This document shows positions 29,144 to 37,549 of a stretch of 64,000 nucleotides of DNA, piece after piece. The position numbers and the translations under genes are program-made. The notes below the pieces were generated by a model. It worked only from the letters and a program-made list of their open reading frames with translations. It did no database searches and was not told the origin of the DNA. The stretch is from contig NZ_CP015756.1 of the NCBI RefSeq assembly GCF_001877035.1, forward strand, positions 4,021,001 through 4,085,000, given 5' to 3'. Source of the DNA: Clostridium estertheticum subsp. estertheticum. Its GTDB lineage: Bacteria; Bacillota; Clostridia; Clostridiales; Clostridiaceae. Position 1 is the first letter of the stretch. Each line of letters begins with the position of its first letter.

Positions 29144-29266
29144 TTATTTTACAGCTCTGCTTTCATTAATTACATTGCCTATATTATTAATTGTTCCCTC
29201 TGTATGTGCAATTTTAAAGGTAATATTATCAATCTCTGATTTATGTGTAGTAGTTTCGTTATCCAT
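29144..29266 (-). CDS. Possible small protein (40 codons)
   Basis: Starts MDNETTTHKSEIDNITFKIAH and ends in TAA, 20 bases before the second VanZ-like gene. A GGTGGTGAT site sits at a workable distance before the ATG. Hydrophilic, no signal or motif recognised. Supported only by start, ribosome-binding site and position, so it could be chance. Confidence 0.35.
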   Translation of the reverse strand: MDNETTTHKSEIDNITFKIAHTEGTINNIGNVINESRAVK

Positions 29267-29412
29267 TCTAAATCACCACCACTATTTTAATTTAAGGTAT
29301 AGTAATTATAACATCATAAAACTTCTTTATCAACCTATAGAAGTTTACATATTAACACCTCACTTCAACCTTTTATCTTACGTTCTAACCCCTTCTCTTA
29401 AATCTTTTTGCA

Positions 29413-29441
29413 TTAAAAAAAGACACTATTTCTAGTGCCTA
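29413..29441 (-). terminator. Intrinsic terminator after the 408-residue surface protein gene
   Basis: GGCACTA GAAA TAGTGTC followed by seven T on the minus strand; a compact tetraloop hairpin. Confidence 0.85.
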
Positions 29442-29470
29442 TACTATTATATTCATTTTGTAATTACTAT

Positions 29471-30697
29471 TTATGATTTAACTTGGGTAGAAACAGTTAA
29501 TGTAGCACTTGTTGTAACTTTACTAATCAAGTCAAAGCCGGTTATTACAACGGATCTAATCGTACTTAAATCAATTCCAGCATTTGCTGTTATTGTAAGC
29601 AAACCATTTTTATTTTGAACTTGACCAATATTACTCTGGAACGTTACATTGTTTCCAAGTGATGTATTGGTAACGTCATTCCCATATTGGTCATATATAG
29701 TAAATGATGCATAACCATTATTTCCACTAACTGCTAGTATTGTTGAAGTCACAATAATTTTATCGACTTTTGAAGCATCAGTTTTAACCACAGGTGCTAC
29801 CATTACTGAACTTGCAGTAATGCCAGTTAATAAGTCCTTTAATGTAATATTGATTGAGGTACCCATATTACTAGTAGTATTATATGTTATTGTACCTGTT
29901 GATGTTAACGGGTCTAGAACTATACTTGACTTATCAGCTGAAGTTGCAGTTAACTGTGAAGCTGGAACAGTTTTAGTTATATCCTCATTCGCTGAATTGA
30001 ATACCTCGTATTCAAAAGTAGCTGTATACATTCCCGTCTTTCTTGTAATCGGATTAATAGAAAATCCAGCAATTTTTGAAGGTGCAGATGTTCCAGTTAC
30101 CCCAGTTTTGTTCACTAATGTAATAATAATTGATTTACTAATATCAGCGGAAGAATTAAATGTTATTGTACCTATTCCTGTTGTTGGATCTACAACTATG
30201 GTTGAGCCTACAGATACACTTCCATAAATATCTGAAGCTGGAATAGTTTTAGTAATATCTAATCCATTCTGATCTAATATTTTGTATGTAAATGTAGCTG
30301 TGTTTGTCCCAGTCTTAGTTATAGTTGGATCAATTTGTATTTTAGTAACATTTGAAGTTGCTGGTACTGAAGCTACAATTGCTTGACCATTATTATATTT
30401 AATAGTCGAAATATTTACAGAATCTTTATTCACCTGTGTACTATTGCTATTTTTTATCCAACCGCTATCGTCTGTTTTTATAAAAATATCACCCTTATTT
30501 TTAACTACTGCATCATTAATTAGACTTACATTTTTTAGATCATTCGCATACTCTAACGTATACATACTATCTCCTATTACCACTGCGAAATCTGGAACAT
30601 CGGTAAAACTACTTAGCTCCATTGCCATCACTGGTTTCGACAGCGTAACTGTCAATAACACAAATCCCATCATCATAACGCTTTTAAACTTTTTCAT
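29471..30697 (-). CDS. Secreted protein with N-terminal YAND module and tandem beta-rich repeats
   Basis: 408 residues. The signal peptide (1-25, ending VMA) is followed by a diverged copy of the module seen in the 994-residue protein and in the tandem pair (VVIGDSMYTLEYANDLKN, IFIKTDDSGW). Two repeats of about 85-90 residues (about 118-290) share DITKTIPAS/DITKTVPAS, VDPTTGIGTITFN/LDPLTSTGTITYN and similar strand patterns. The last 100 residues again look Ig-like (FTIYDQYGND). No wall-sorting signal. The AGGGGTGAT site supports the ATG. Probably a surface or matrix protein; no known function. Confidence 0.8.
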   Translation of the reverse strand: MKKFKSVMMMGFVLLTVTLSKPVMAMELSSFTDVPDFAVVIGDSMYTLEYANDLKNVSLINDAVVKNKGDIFIKTDDSGWIKNSNSTQVNKDSVNISTIKYNNGQAIVASVPATSNVTKIQIDPTITKTGTNTATFTYKILDQNGLDITKTIPASDIYGSVSVGSTIVVDPTTGIGTITFNSSADISKSIIITLVNKTGVTGTSAPSKIAGFSINPITRKTGMYTATFEYEVFNSANEDITKTVPASQLTATSADKSSIVLDPLTSTGTITYNTTSNMGTSINITLKDLLTGITASSVMVAPVVKTDASKVDKIIVTSTILAVSGNNGYASFTIYDQYGNDVTNTSLGNNVTFQSNIGQVQNKNGLLTITANAGIDLSTIRSVVITGFDLISKVTTSATLTVSTQVKS

Positions 30698-30867
30698 TAA
30701 TAGATCACCCCTATTTTTATATTTTTATGCATTTAAATAGAAATTCAATAAAAGCTATCTAATTATCAATTTACAAAAATAGCAATTATTGTTTTATATT
30801 TTTAATAATTACATAATACCACAATTAATCCTAAAAATGAATTTTTTATTAATGTAATTCCAAAATC

Positions 30868-30937
30868 CACTTATAATACAAAAAAAATCTGGTAAATCAT
30901 AAAAGCATTATGATTACCGGATTATTTGCAATTCATT
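30868..30937. repeat. 70-bp direct repeat, copy A (contains a terminator)
   Basis: Matches 38103-38172 in 65 of 70 bases without gaps. Inside, AATC.GGTAA.TCATAA and TTATGATTACC.GATT form a stem (about 30884-30924) with A-run and T-rich flanks, serving as terminator of the DUF5050-like gene. Confidence 0.85.
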
Positions 30938-30947
30938 AAATAATTTA

Positions 30948-30996
30948 TTTTCTAATCTCGTCTATACTCAATTTAGATGCACCTCCATTTTCTTTG
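30948..30996 (-). pseudogene. Remnant of an Rpn-family nuclease gene (third copy)
   Basis: About 40 bases (encoding the linker around 'KLSIDEIR' just before the Glu-rich stretch) match 45056-45100 of the larger Rpn pseudogene and 41926-41965. Only this piece remains. Confidence 0.5.
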
Positions 30997-31018
30997 TTTC
31001 GTTATAGCTTTAATTTGT

Positions 31019-32881
31019 TTAATTAATTACACTACGAAAACTATCTATTTTCCATTTTCCATCTTCTATCATAAGTTTTATATCCCCATTTTCAGTATCA
31101 GATTCATCATCATAATAAATCCCATTGGATACAGCCTGAATAACTTTCCCTTTATTTAATCTATTTTGTATAGTTGTATAGATATATCCTGCACCTACAC
31201 CTGAATCACCAGCTATCATATATAACTTTCCATCTTTTATAACAAAGGTTTGTCCACCCATAAATTTTCCCACATATGCTTTTGTAAAATATTTAGAGAG
31301 TGCCACCTTTATTTTTTCTTTGCTTGAATATGGCTCATCCAAACCAACATAAAACGTAGAACCAGTTTGAATTTGATCTAACCTTCTTTTAGATATAATA
31401 TCAGAAATTGATTTATTAGCATCATTACAAAATTTAATTATACCTTCGTTTTTTATGTCAGGCACATTTGTTTTTACAACAGTTTCCTGTTTATCTTTTT
31501 TCACTATTTTTATTTCATTGGAATAGACATACATATTATTTGCAATGCTATATAAAGATACCTCATACGGCTTTGCATCAATATCCATAAGTTTGATATT
31601 ATTTGTTCCATCAACAGATGCCCTAAATATACCATCCTCATTTATATAATAAATTTCGTTACCAATACAATTAAAGTTTTCTACATTTTCTATCATTATA
31701 TTTTGCGTATTATTTTCAATATCTAGTTTCCCAAAACCAATTTTATCTTGACTAGCATTGCCTATATTTCCATACACCTCGCCTTTATAAACTTCTGCCG
31801 ATGTCAAATTTTTATAATTAATGGTGTCGCCAAAACCCCACGTAGGTTTATTTTTTCCTGCCGCTATAAACCCACCATTTTTATTATATGAATAATTGTA
31901 TTTGCTATTTATAACGCTAATATATCCCATATTTGTTGAAATATTTTTTTCTACATCTTCAAATTTAAAATTCATTTTGTTTAAGCGAACTATCTGCCAT
32001 CCATTATGTTCCCCTGTAGTTTCTGTATAATATATATTATCTCCTACTATATAATCATAGCTAGCATTTTGCCGTATAACCTGCTTATTTTTACCATCTA
32101 AATCTGTTTTTACTAATGAACAATATTTACCACTTTTGCTATCAATAAAATAAATATTATTATCCTTAATATTAATGAATGATGGCTCTGCTTTTTCATC
32201 TAATTGTATCTCCCCGCTTAAATCTTCCCTCATTTTACATAAGCTATGACGTACAGGGTCTCTAAAATATATCCATCCATCCTTAAACGCCATTTTACCA
32301 CCGATTAAATTATTTCCCATAGTATTTCCAGTAAACTCTAAAGTTTCAACGCCAACACTTATAGCGGTACCTGTATATTTTTCTTTACCCTTTAACTCTG
32401 TAAACCCTTCTTTTGAAGTGTCTATTTTATTAGTATCCATATCTAATTCTAAAAAAACAGTAGTTCCATCCTTTGTTTTTACAGGAATCTTATCACTGCT
32501 AGCAATTGAACTACCTTTAATAACTCTTAAATATCCCTCTTGTAATGTTGCATTTTGCATGTCTTGTAAAAGCACCTGTGTAAGAAGCTTAGTATTCTTG
32601 TTTTGCTCTAGCCCCTTATATATTGCATCAATAGCTTTATCTAATTTATCTTTACTTATATAGTAGTTATTTAGAGCTACATAGACTTTACTATTGTTCT
32701 TATATTTAAACAATAAAAGATTATAATCTCTTATAACCTCAGCCTCTGATTTTTGATTTTGTATACTTATAATTTTTTTAATATCGTTATTTACTTTGTA
32801 ATCTGTATACTTACCATATGCTCCAATACCAATTACTAATACAACTACAATCGAAAATATAATTTTTATGTTTTTTTTCAT
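31019..32881 (-). CDS. Membrane-anchored DUF5050-like beta-propeller protein
   Basis: 620 residues. An N-terminal transmembrane helix (about 6-24) is followed by a short TPR-like helical stretch (about 30-115: 'NNYYISKDKLDKAIDAIYKGLEQNK'). A run of repeats of the DUF5050 kind (MAFKDGWIYFRDP..LCKMREDLSG, NIKDNNIYFIDSKSG..LVKTDLDGKNKQVI, VGDNIYYTE) forms a likely six-bladed propeller (about 190-480). A C-terminal domain of about 130 residues closes it. Such proteins are exported sensors or scaffolds of unknown role. The upstream ribosome-binding site is weak. The gene lies between the two 70-bp direct repeats. Confidence 0.75.
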   Translation of the reverse strand: MKKNIKIIFSIVVVLVIGIGAYGKYTDYKVNNDIKKIISIQNQKSEAEVIRDYNLLLFKYKNNSKVYVALNNYYISKDKLDKAIDAIYKGLEQNKNTKLLTQVLLQDMQNATLQEGYLRVIKGSSIASSDKIPVKTKDGTTVFLELDMDTNKIDTSKEGFTELKGKEKYTGTAISVGVETLEFTGNTMGNNLIGGKMAFKDGWIYFRDPVRHSLCKMREDLSGEIQLDEKAEPSFINIKDNNIYFIDSKSGKYCSLVKTDLDGKNKQVIRQNASYDYIVGDNIYYTETTGEHNGWQIVRLNKMNFKFEDVEKNISTNMGYISVINSKYNYSYNKNGGFIAAGKNKPTWGFGDTINYKNLTSAEVYKGEVYGNIGNASQDKIGFGKLDIENNTQNIMIENVENFNCIGNEIYYINEDGIFRASVDGTNNIKLMDIDAKPYEVSLYSIANNMYVYSNEIKIVKKDKQETVVKTNVPDIKNEGIIKFCNDANKSISDIISKRRLDQIQTGSTFYVGLDEPYSSKEKIKVALSKYFTKAYVGKFMGGQTFVIKDGKLYMIAGDSGVGAGYIYTTIQNRLNKGKVIQAVSNGIYYDDESDTENGDIKLMIEDGKWKIDSFRSVIN

Positions 32882-33331
32882 CTGTCACTTCACTTCTCCC
32901 CATTATAAATATACTTAATTTAATATAAATAATATAATTCATCGCTTCCAAATAATTTATTACCTCTTCTAAAAATTATTATATCTTTAATATAGAAATA
33001 TAGATACGAGCAAAATAACCTAAATTGTTCATAATAATATAATAACTCCTATATAATTCATTATAAATTAAGATTATTTTATTTAATCGTCAAATTTATG
33101 TCTTTTTTTGTCTTAATGTATATATTTGAAATAATAAATACATATTAAGTAATTTTTTTTATTCTTTCATTTAACATATCAACATTACTATTATAAAAAT
33201 ATTTTAATTATATCCGCTATAAATTCATCATTTTTATCATTGACGAGTAAATATACTATGAAATTCCTTTCATCAATATTATTATTTAAAATTTAACAAC
33301 TAGCATAATCCAGTACCGATCCTTTTAACAC
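32882..33331. other. AT-rich intergenic region without a recognised gene
   Basis: About 450 bases of very AT-rich sequence upstream of the DUF5050-like gene. No open frame with a ribosome-binding site and no stable stem-loop before the terminator at 33332 were seen. A promoter for the DUF5050-like gene must lie here but none is convincing. Confidence 0.4.
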
Positions 33332-33371
33332 AAAAAAACTACTGAAAATTATATAACTTTCAGTAGTTTTC
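33332..33371. terminator. Terminator-like hairpin, family of three
   Basis: AAAACTACTGAAA / TTTCAGTAGTTTT stem with A and T runs. Closely related hairpins are at 44770 and 45706. Here it follows the decayed immA fragment. Confidence 0.75.
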
Positions 33372-33435
33372 TCCCATGGCTGTGAATTGTTTGTACTCAT
33401 TAATTTGATTATTTTTAGAAATATATCCTATTTTT

Positions 33436-33648
33436 CTATATATTTAATTTATATTTTATTAATTTTGTAGGAACACAAATTAAGGAGCTAATTTGCTCAA
33501 TATCTAGCTGTCCATATCCTTGATCTTTAATCTCATAATTGATTAAAATTTCAGCAGCAAATTTATCTGCTTGAATTTCAAATTTATTTTTAACTTGCAA
33601 TGGGTTTTCAATAAGGTAACTTATAGACATATTGCTATGAAGAATTGC
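33436..33648 (-). pseudogene. Truncated second copy of the ImmA/IrrE peptidase gene
   Basis: Nearly identical to 34939-35151, the 3' half of the intact immA-like gene. It keeps the C-terminal 71 codons (AILHSNMSISYLIENP onward) and the stop, but loses the HELGH active site and the N-terminus. At 33648/33649 it switches abruptly to a fragment of the DnaD-like gene. Confidence 0.9.
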
Positions 33649-33728
33649 GGCTTAGATGTAAATAATATTTTCAAAGCTCTTGCCGTAAACGTTATACCGA
33701 CTTATATAAATGATCTAAGCCCTATAAA
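33649..33728 (+). pseudogene. Fragment of a second DnaD-like replication gene
   Basis: 80 bases colinear with 36768-36847 of the intact gene, with few mismatches (encodes GLDVNNIF..VNVIPT.INDLSPI). It joins the immA fragment directly, a scar of a deletion equivalent to about 1.6 kb of the intact module. Confidence 0.88.
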
Positions 33729-33847
33729 GCATGATATTTTAAAAAAACATTCTTTTAGTACAGCGTTACTGCATTCATTAATTTCAGATATCCATAGCTA
33801 ATAAGCTATACTTGAAAAACAGCCTAAAATATCCCATTTTCGCCTTG

Positions 33848-34078
33848 CTACTTTAAAAATCCTTTATGCTCAATAAATCCCTCTTCTAACATTAGTTCCT
33901 CTGCCAAATACTTAGCACCTCTGCAATGCAAGTCACTTACACCCTCACTAATTAACTCATATATTTGTGAAGTATAAAAATAATTCATACTCTCCTCTAA
34001 ATCTTTGCCTGTTCTAATGGAAAATTCAAGAATTATTTTCTTATATAAAGATTGTAATAAGATTTTGTTTGCCTCCAT
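33848..34078 (-). CDS. Small helical protein of the DUF3791/DUF3990 locus
   Basis: 76 residues, mostly helical (KKIILEFSIRTGKDLEESMNYFYTSQIYELISEG, then DLHCRGAKYLAEELMLEEG). It starts two bases after the DUF3990-like gene with its own AAGGA site, so the three genes form one operon. It resembles small helical proteins that often accompany DUF3990 genes. An antitoxin or accessory role is inferred from context only. Confidence 0.65.
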   Translation of the reverse strand: MEANKILLQSLYKKIILEFSIRTGKDLEESMNYFYTSQIYELISEGVSDLHCRGAKYLAEELMLEEGFIEHKGFLK

Positions 34079-34080
34079 CT

Positions 34081-34560
34081 TTACACTTCCTTACTGTCTT
34101 CATATTTTAAATATTTATCAATGACTTCTTGATTAACTATACACATTTGATGATTGGGTTTGTAGTATTTCAATCTTTTAAGAGCCTCTTCTTTATCGAT
34201 TAAGTTATCCTGATATAACTCAATTGTATTATAAACTTTATCATCAGCTATGCCACCTATAATTACATCATATTTCAAATAATCTTTACTACCATTTCTA
34301 GAATCCAAAATAAAATCTAACCATTCCATATCATAACTCAAAAATTCTTTAACCTTATATCTATTATTTATATCTTCTAACTGCAGGCTATAGATATTCA
34401 AATATGCCTTGTGCTCTCTTCTTTTAAATCTATTTGTCCAGTTAATGGCTTGTTCTTGGATTACTGTTACATAAAATCCTCTTGCAAAGTCCAAATCCTC
34501 CCTTGAAAAACTTATATGAGGTTTATCTATGTGGCAATAAGATCCATGATATAATATCAT
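34081..34560 (-). CDS. DUF3990-like protein, predicted ADP-ribosyltransferase-fold toxin
   Basis: 159 residues. It opens MILYHGSYCHIDKPHISFSR and has DFARGFYVTVIQEQAINW (about 24-41), EWLDFILDSR (about 79-88), YDVIIGGIADDKVYNTI and EEALKRLKYYKPNHQMCI. These match the DUF3990 pattern, whose YHGS (His) and GFYVT (Tyr) elements correspond to the first two motifs of the ADP-ribosyltransferase fold. It overlaps the upstream DUF3791 gene by four bases (ATGA), as tightly coupled toxin-antitoxin pairs often do. Toxic activity and target are inferred, not shown. Confidence 0.75.
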   Translation of the reverse strand: MILYHGSYCHIDKPHISFSREDLDFARGFYVTVIQEQAINWTNRFKRREHKAYLNIYSLQLEDINNRYKVKEFLSYDMEWLDFILDSRNGSKDYLKYDVIIGGIADDKVYNTIELYQDNLIDKEEALKRLKYYKPNHQMCIVNQEVIDKYLKYEDSKEV

Positions 34561-34775
34561 ATTAAAACGCCCTTTTCTTTTAGCACTTCTATCAAGTCTT
34601 CTACGATATAATGTTTACTTTGAGAATGTAATGCTTCATAGCAAGGTATAATATAATGATCTAAAACATCCGTATCAAACTTAAGTAATTTATATGTTTT
34701 TTTTGCACCTATATTTAATTTTTCTGCTAGACTTTCTACGCAAAAAATTGTAAATTCTAATACTTTCTCATTCAC
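34557..34775 (-). CDS. DUF3791-like small protein, predicted antitoxin
   Basis: 72 residues from GTG 34775, chosen because AGAGG lies eight bases upstream; another GTG three codons earlier overlaps that site. The sequence (VLEFTIFCVESLAEKLN, KKTYKLLKF, VLDHYIIPCYEALHSQSKHYIVEDLIEVLKEKG) has the DUF3791 layout: helices ending in a Tyr/His/Asp motif. It is the first gene of the three-gene operon and partner of the DUF3990 protein. It would be the immunity or antitoxin component. Confidence 0.75.
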   Translation of the reverse strand: MNEKVLEFTIFCVESLAEKLNIGAKKTYKLLKFDTDVLDHYIIPCYEALHSQSKHYIVEDLIEVLKEKGVLI

Positions 34776-34938
34776 TCTAATCACCTCTAAAATTTTTTAA
34801 TATTTTTTGCAGTGTATTGATTTTTATTTTATAAAGTTATTTAATTAATTCTCATTACTTACTATTATTATACCTCAATTGCTTTGTGCTATGTAAGTGA
34901 TTTTAATTGTCTATTTACTTAACACTATAATAAATATA

Positions 34939-35373
34939 TTATATATTTAATTTATATTTTATTAATTTTGTAGGAACACAAATTAAGGAGCTAATTTGCT
35001 CAATATCTAGCTGTCCATATCCTTGATCTTTAATCTCATAATTAATTAGAATTTCAGCAGCAAATTTATCTGCTTGAATTTCAAATTTATTTTTAACTTG
35101 CAATGGATTTTCAATAAGGTAACTTATAGACATATTGCTATGAAGAATTGCATGACCAAGTTCATGAGCACAAACATATTTCATTTCATGGTCTTCAATC
35201 CCAGAATTTATATGGATCATTTCATACCCATGTGTTCTCTGGAAGAATCCTTTTATTTCATTTCCCAGATTACTTATTATAATTTTTATGTTGAGATGTT
35301 CACATAGTTCAAACGGATTTAAAGTACCATAGATTATAAAAAGAGATGAAACAGTATCTTTAATAACATTCAT
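34939..35373 (-). CDS. ImmA/IrrE family metallopeptidase
   Basis: 144 residues. The zinc motif HELGH (70-74) in YVCAHELGHAILHSN, with a later Glu (KFEIQADKFAAEIL), defines the DUF955/ImmA fold. In mobile elements such as ICEBs1, ImmA cleaves the Xre-type repressor to induce the element. It lies 23 bases after the start-proximal repressor gene in the same operon, the usual pairing. Its 3' half is duplicated at 33.4-33.6 kb. Confidence 0.9.
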   Translation of the reverse strand: MNVIKDTVSSLFIIYGTLNPFELCEHLNIKIIISNLGNEIKGFFQRTHGYEMIHINSGIEDHEMKYVCAHELGHAILHSNMSISYLIENPLQVKNKFEIQADKFAAEILINYEIKDQGYGQLDIEQISSLICVPTKLIKYKLNI

Positions 35374-35395
35374 TAGCTCCCCCTAAATAAAAGTA

Positions 35396-35875
35396 TTATT
35401 TGTTTTCTTCATTTTGCATTTTTTCTGCATAAGCAATTCCCATTTGTATAGCGTTTGCTAAAGCTATTTTGCTTTCCTTTGATAACATCTCTCCATTTAA
35501 CATAAGTCCTGATTGCGAGAGAATAATATCCATAGCCTCTTTTACATCCGTTATCTCATCAAAGTCTGATGTGGATTTATCTGCTAAAGAACTTTTAATT
35601 ATTTCTTCATCCTCAGTTTTAGTAATATCTATATCTATATCTGATTTCTCCTCATCTACAAAAAAGCCTAAAGGAACTTCACACTTTTCTGCAATTTTAT
35701 TTAAAAGAACATAGTTAGGGTAAATTCTACCATTCTCAATATCACCAATATATCCTCTCGAAAGTTCTAAATCCATTGCTAACATGCTTTGAGTATATTT
35801 CCCACCAATTATTTTGGATTTGTGCTTACGCGCTTTGTTTATTAATAAACCAACTTCTTTTTTAGATAAAACCAT
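35396..35875 (-). CDS. XRE-family phage-type repressor
   Basis: 159 residues from ATG 35875 (GGAGGAG site nearby; the earlier in-frame ATG lacks one). The N-terminal helix-turn-helix (about 21-60: YTQSMLAMDLELSRGYIGDIENGRIYPN) is followed by an acidic, partly disordered C-terminal part ending in a helical segment. It is divergent from a Cro-like gene across a region with repeated ACGTCA-type half-sites, so it is the likely lysogeny-type repressor and the substrate of the adjacent ImmA. Confidence 0.88.
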   Translation of the reverse strand: MVLSKKEVGLLINKARKHKSKIIGGKYTQSMLAMDLELSRGYIGDIENGRIYPNYVLLNKIAEKCEVPLGFFVDEEKSDIDIDITKTEDEEIIKSSLADKSTSDFDEITDVKEAMDIILSQSGLMLNGEMLSKESKIALANAIQMGIAYAEKMQNEENK

Positions 35876-35912
35876 AAATACTCCTCCGATAATAAGATTA
35901 TGAAGCAATTAT

Positions 35913-36083
35913 ACGTCAATGACGTTAATATGTCAATAAATTGAAGATAAGCATAGTAAATAAATGTAAATAATGGATAATAACTACTTGCGAGGTTATT
36001 CGTCGTTAAATGACGTCTTTATGGTTTTACATGTAATTTATTCTGTGCTATATTAAATTAAAGAAGTTAATAAACGTCGTTAT
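35913..36083. promoter_or_regulatory. Repressor operator region of the phage-type switch
   Basis: Three related sites lie between the divergent repressor and Cro-like genes: a perfect 13-base palindrome ACGTCA-A-TGACGT (35913-35925), an inverted pair CGTC...GACG in CGTCGTTAAATGACG (36001-36015), and a half-site ACGTCGTT (36074-36081). They are the probable operators. Confidence 0.65.
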
Positions 36084-36104
36084 ACAATAATAGGAGGTGC
36101 AATA

Positions 36105-36374
36105 ATGATATCAGAAACATTTAATAACCTTACTTGGTATAAAAAGATGGAAGTTTTAAGAGTAATAAAAGGATGGGGGCAAAGACAAGCCGGACTAAAA
36201 TGTTTTACAACTAATAAAAATTATTGGCTCTGGGAAAAGGGTAAAAGTTATCCAAATCATTCAAGTAGGAGATCAATAGCAAATGCTTTTGGAGTAAGTG
36301 TGGAATATATATTCCCTCCAACTGATAAAATCATAAGTAATTTTAACAATAAAAAAATGACAATAATTAATTGA
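36105..36374 (+). CDS. Small Cro-like DNA-binding protein
   Basis: 89 residues with an XRE-like fold (MEVLRVIKGWGQRQAGLKCFTTNKNYWLWEKGKSYPNHSSRRSIANAFGVSVEYIF). The second half matches the C-terminal helices and 'YPN' turn of XRE proteins, while the recognition helix is atypical (TTNKNYWLWEKG). An AGGAGGTG site precedes the ATG. It is the first rightward gene of the phage-type module, so a Cro or early activator role is likely. Confidence 0.75.
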   Translation: MISETFNNLTWYKKMEVLRVIKGWGQRQAGLKCFTTNKNYWLWEKGKSYPNHSSRRSIANAFGVSVEYIFPPTDKIISNFNNKKMTIIN

Positions 36375-36389
36375 ATGGAGGAATAAATA

Positions 36390-37496
36390 ATGGCTAAATA
36401 TAGACAGATTTATACGGAATTTTGGAGTGATACTTTTGTACTTGAACTAGATTCACAGGAAAAACTTTTTTATCTATATCTTCTAACGAATACAAAATCC
36501 ACGCAGTGCGGGATATACGAGCTATCCCCTAGGCTTATTTCACTAGAAACAGGATATGACAAAGTGCTTGTGAATGAGCTGCTTAAAAAATTTTGTGATT
36601 ATAAAAAGATTTTATACTGCGAAGAGACAAATGAAATTATGGTATTAAATTGGATTAAATACAATTTTCCAAATAATCCCAATGTTATTGCGTGTATAAA
36701 AAAAGAAGCGCAAAAAATCAAAAGTAAAGTATTACTTAAAATATTATATGAAAAATATGAAGCTGCCGGCTTAGATGTAAATAATATTTTCAACGGTCTT
36801 GTTGTAAACGTTATACCGACTGATATAAATGATCTAAGTCCTATAAATCAAGAGCATTCAGAAGACCAAAGTAATAACATAATTGTTATGGATACAGCTG
36901 ATGAATCAAATGAAACCAGATTTATTAAGCCCCTTGATACCCCCTTGATAGGGGCTACCAAGCATATGCCAAGTAATAGAATAAGAAATAAAGAAGAAGT
37001 AGTAATAAATAAAGAACAAAGAATAATAAATAAAGAAGAAGTAGAAGAGGAAGAAGTACCTAAAGCAGATGTAACAACTAAAAAATCGTTAATAACTAGA
37101 TCAGAAAATCCTGCTGCTACGGCTGTTGGTATTAAAAGTATAATTAAAATATTCGAAGAAAATATACATGTTATTACACCACTAGTGTATGAAAAAATAT
37201 TAGATTTTACAAAACACGTAAGTTATGAAGTCATAATTATGGCTATAAAAGAGGCGGTTAATTATAATGCAAAAAACATCAAATATATCTCGAGTGTTAT
37301 CAATAGCTGGATAAGCGAAGGCATAAAAACTGCTAAGGAGGTTGTTACCTATCAGAAACAATGGAATAGGAATAACAGTAGTAACAGCATTAATAGTGGA
37401 TCGCACTCTGTGAAAAGTGGTAGCTTTTGTGACTACGAACAGAGAACATATGATTTTGATCTTTTAGAAAAACAATTACTTGGGATAGCTCAATAA
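36390..37496 (+). CDS. Phage-type DnaD-domain replication initiator
   Basis: 368 residues. The N-terminal domain (about 1-130; MAKYRQIYTEFWSD, SQEKLFYLYLLTN, LISLETGYDKVLVNELLKKF) is the winged-helix of phage replisome organisers. A charged linker follows. The DnaD/DnaB_2 domain (about 245-325) is recognisable by IIKIFEENIHVITPLVYEKI, AIKEAVNYNAKNIKYISSVINSW and the end GIKT. Such proteins open the origin and load helicase. A TGGAGG site precedes the ATG. No helicase loader or structural phage genes follow, so the element looks reduced. Confidence 0.85.
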   Translation: MAKYRQIYTEFWSDTFVLELDSQEKLFYLYLLTNTKSTQCGIYELSPRLISLETGYDKVLVNELLKKFCDYKKILYCEETNEIMVLNWIKYNFPNNPNVIACIKKEAQKIKSKVLLKILYEKYEAAGLDVNNIFNGLVVNVIPTDINDLSPINQEHSEDQSNNIIVMDTADESNETRFIKPLDTPLIGATKHMPSNRIRNKEEVVINKEQRIINKEEVEEEEVPKADVTTKKSLITRSENPAATAVGIKSIIKIFEENIHVITPLVYEKILDFTKHVSYEVIIMAIKEAVNYNAKNIKYISSVINSWISEGIKTAKEVVTYQKQWNRNNSSNSINSGSHSVKSGSFCDYEQRTYDFDLLEKQLLGIAQ

Positions 37497-37549
37497 ATTA
37501 TTATATTTAATAAACTTTAAATAAAAAATTAGAAGGTGGTGCTTTAATT

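Noticed and set aside
33571-33801. 76-codon + strand frame across the immA/DnaD-like junction
   Set aside because: It is a chance fusion: its first part is antisense immA sequence and the second a fragment of the replication gene.
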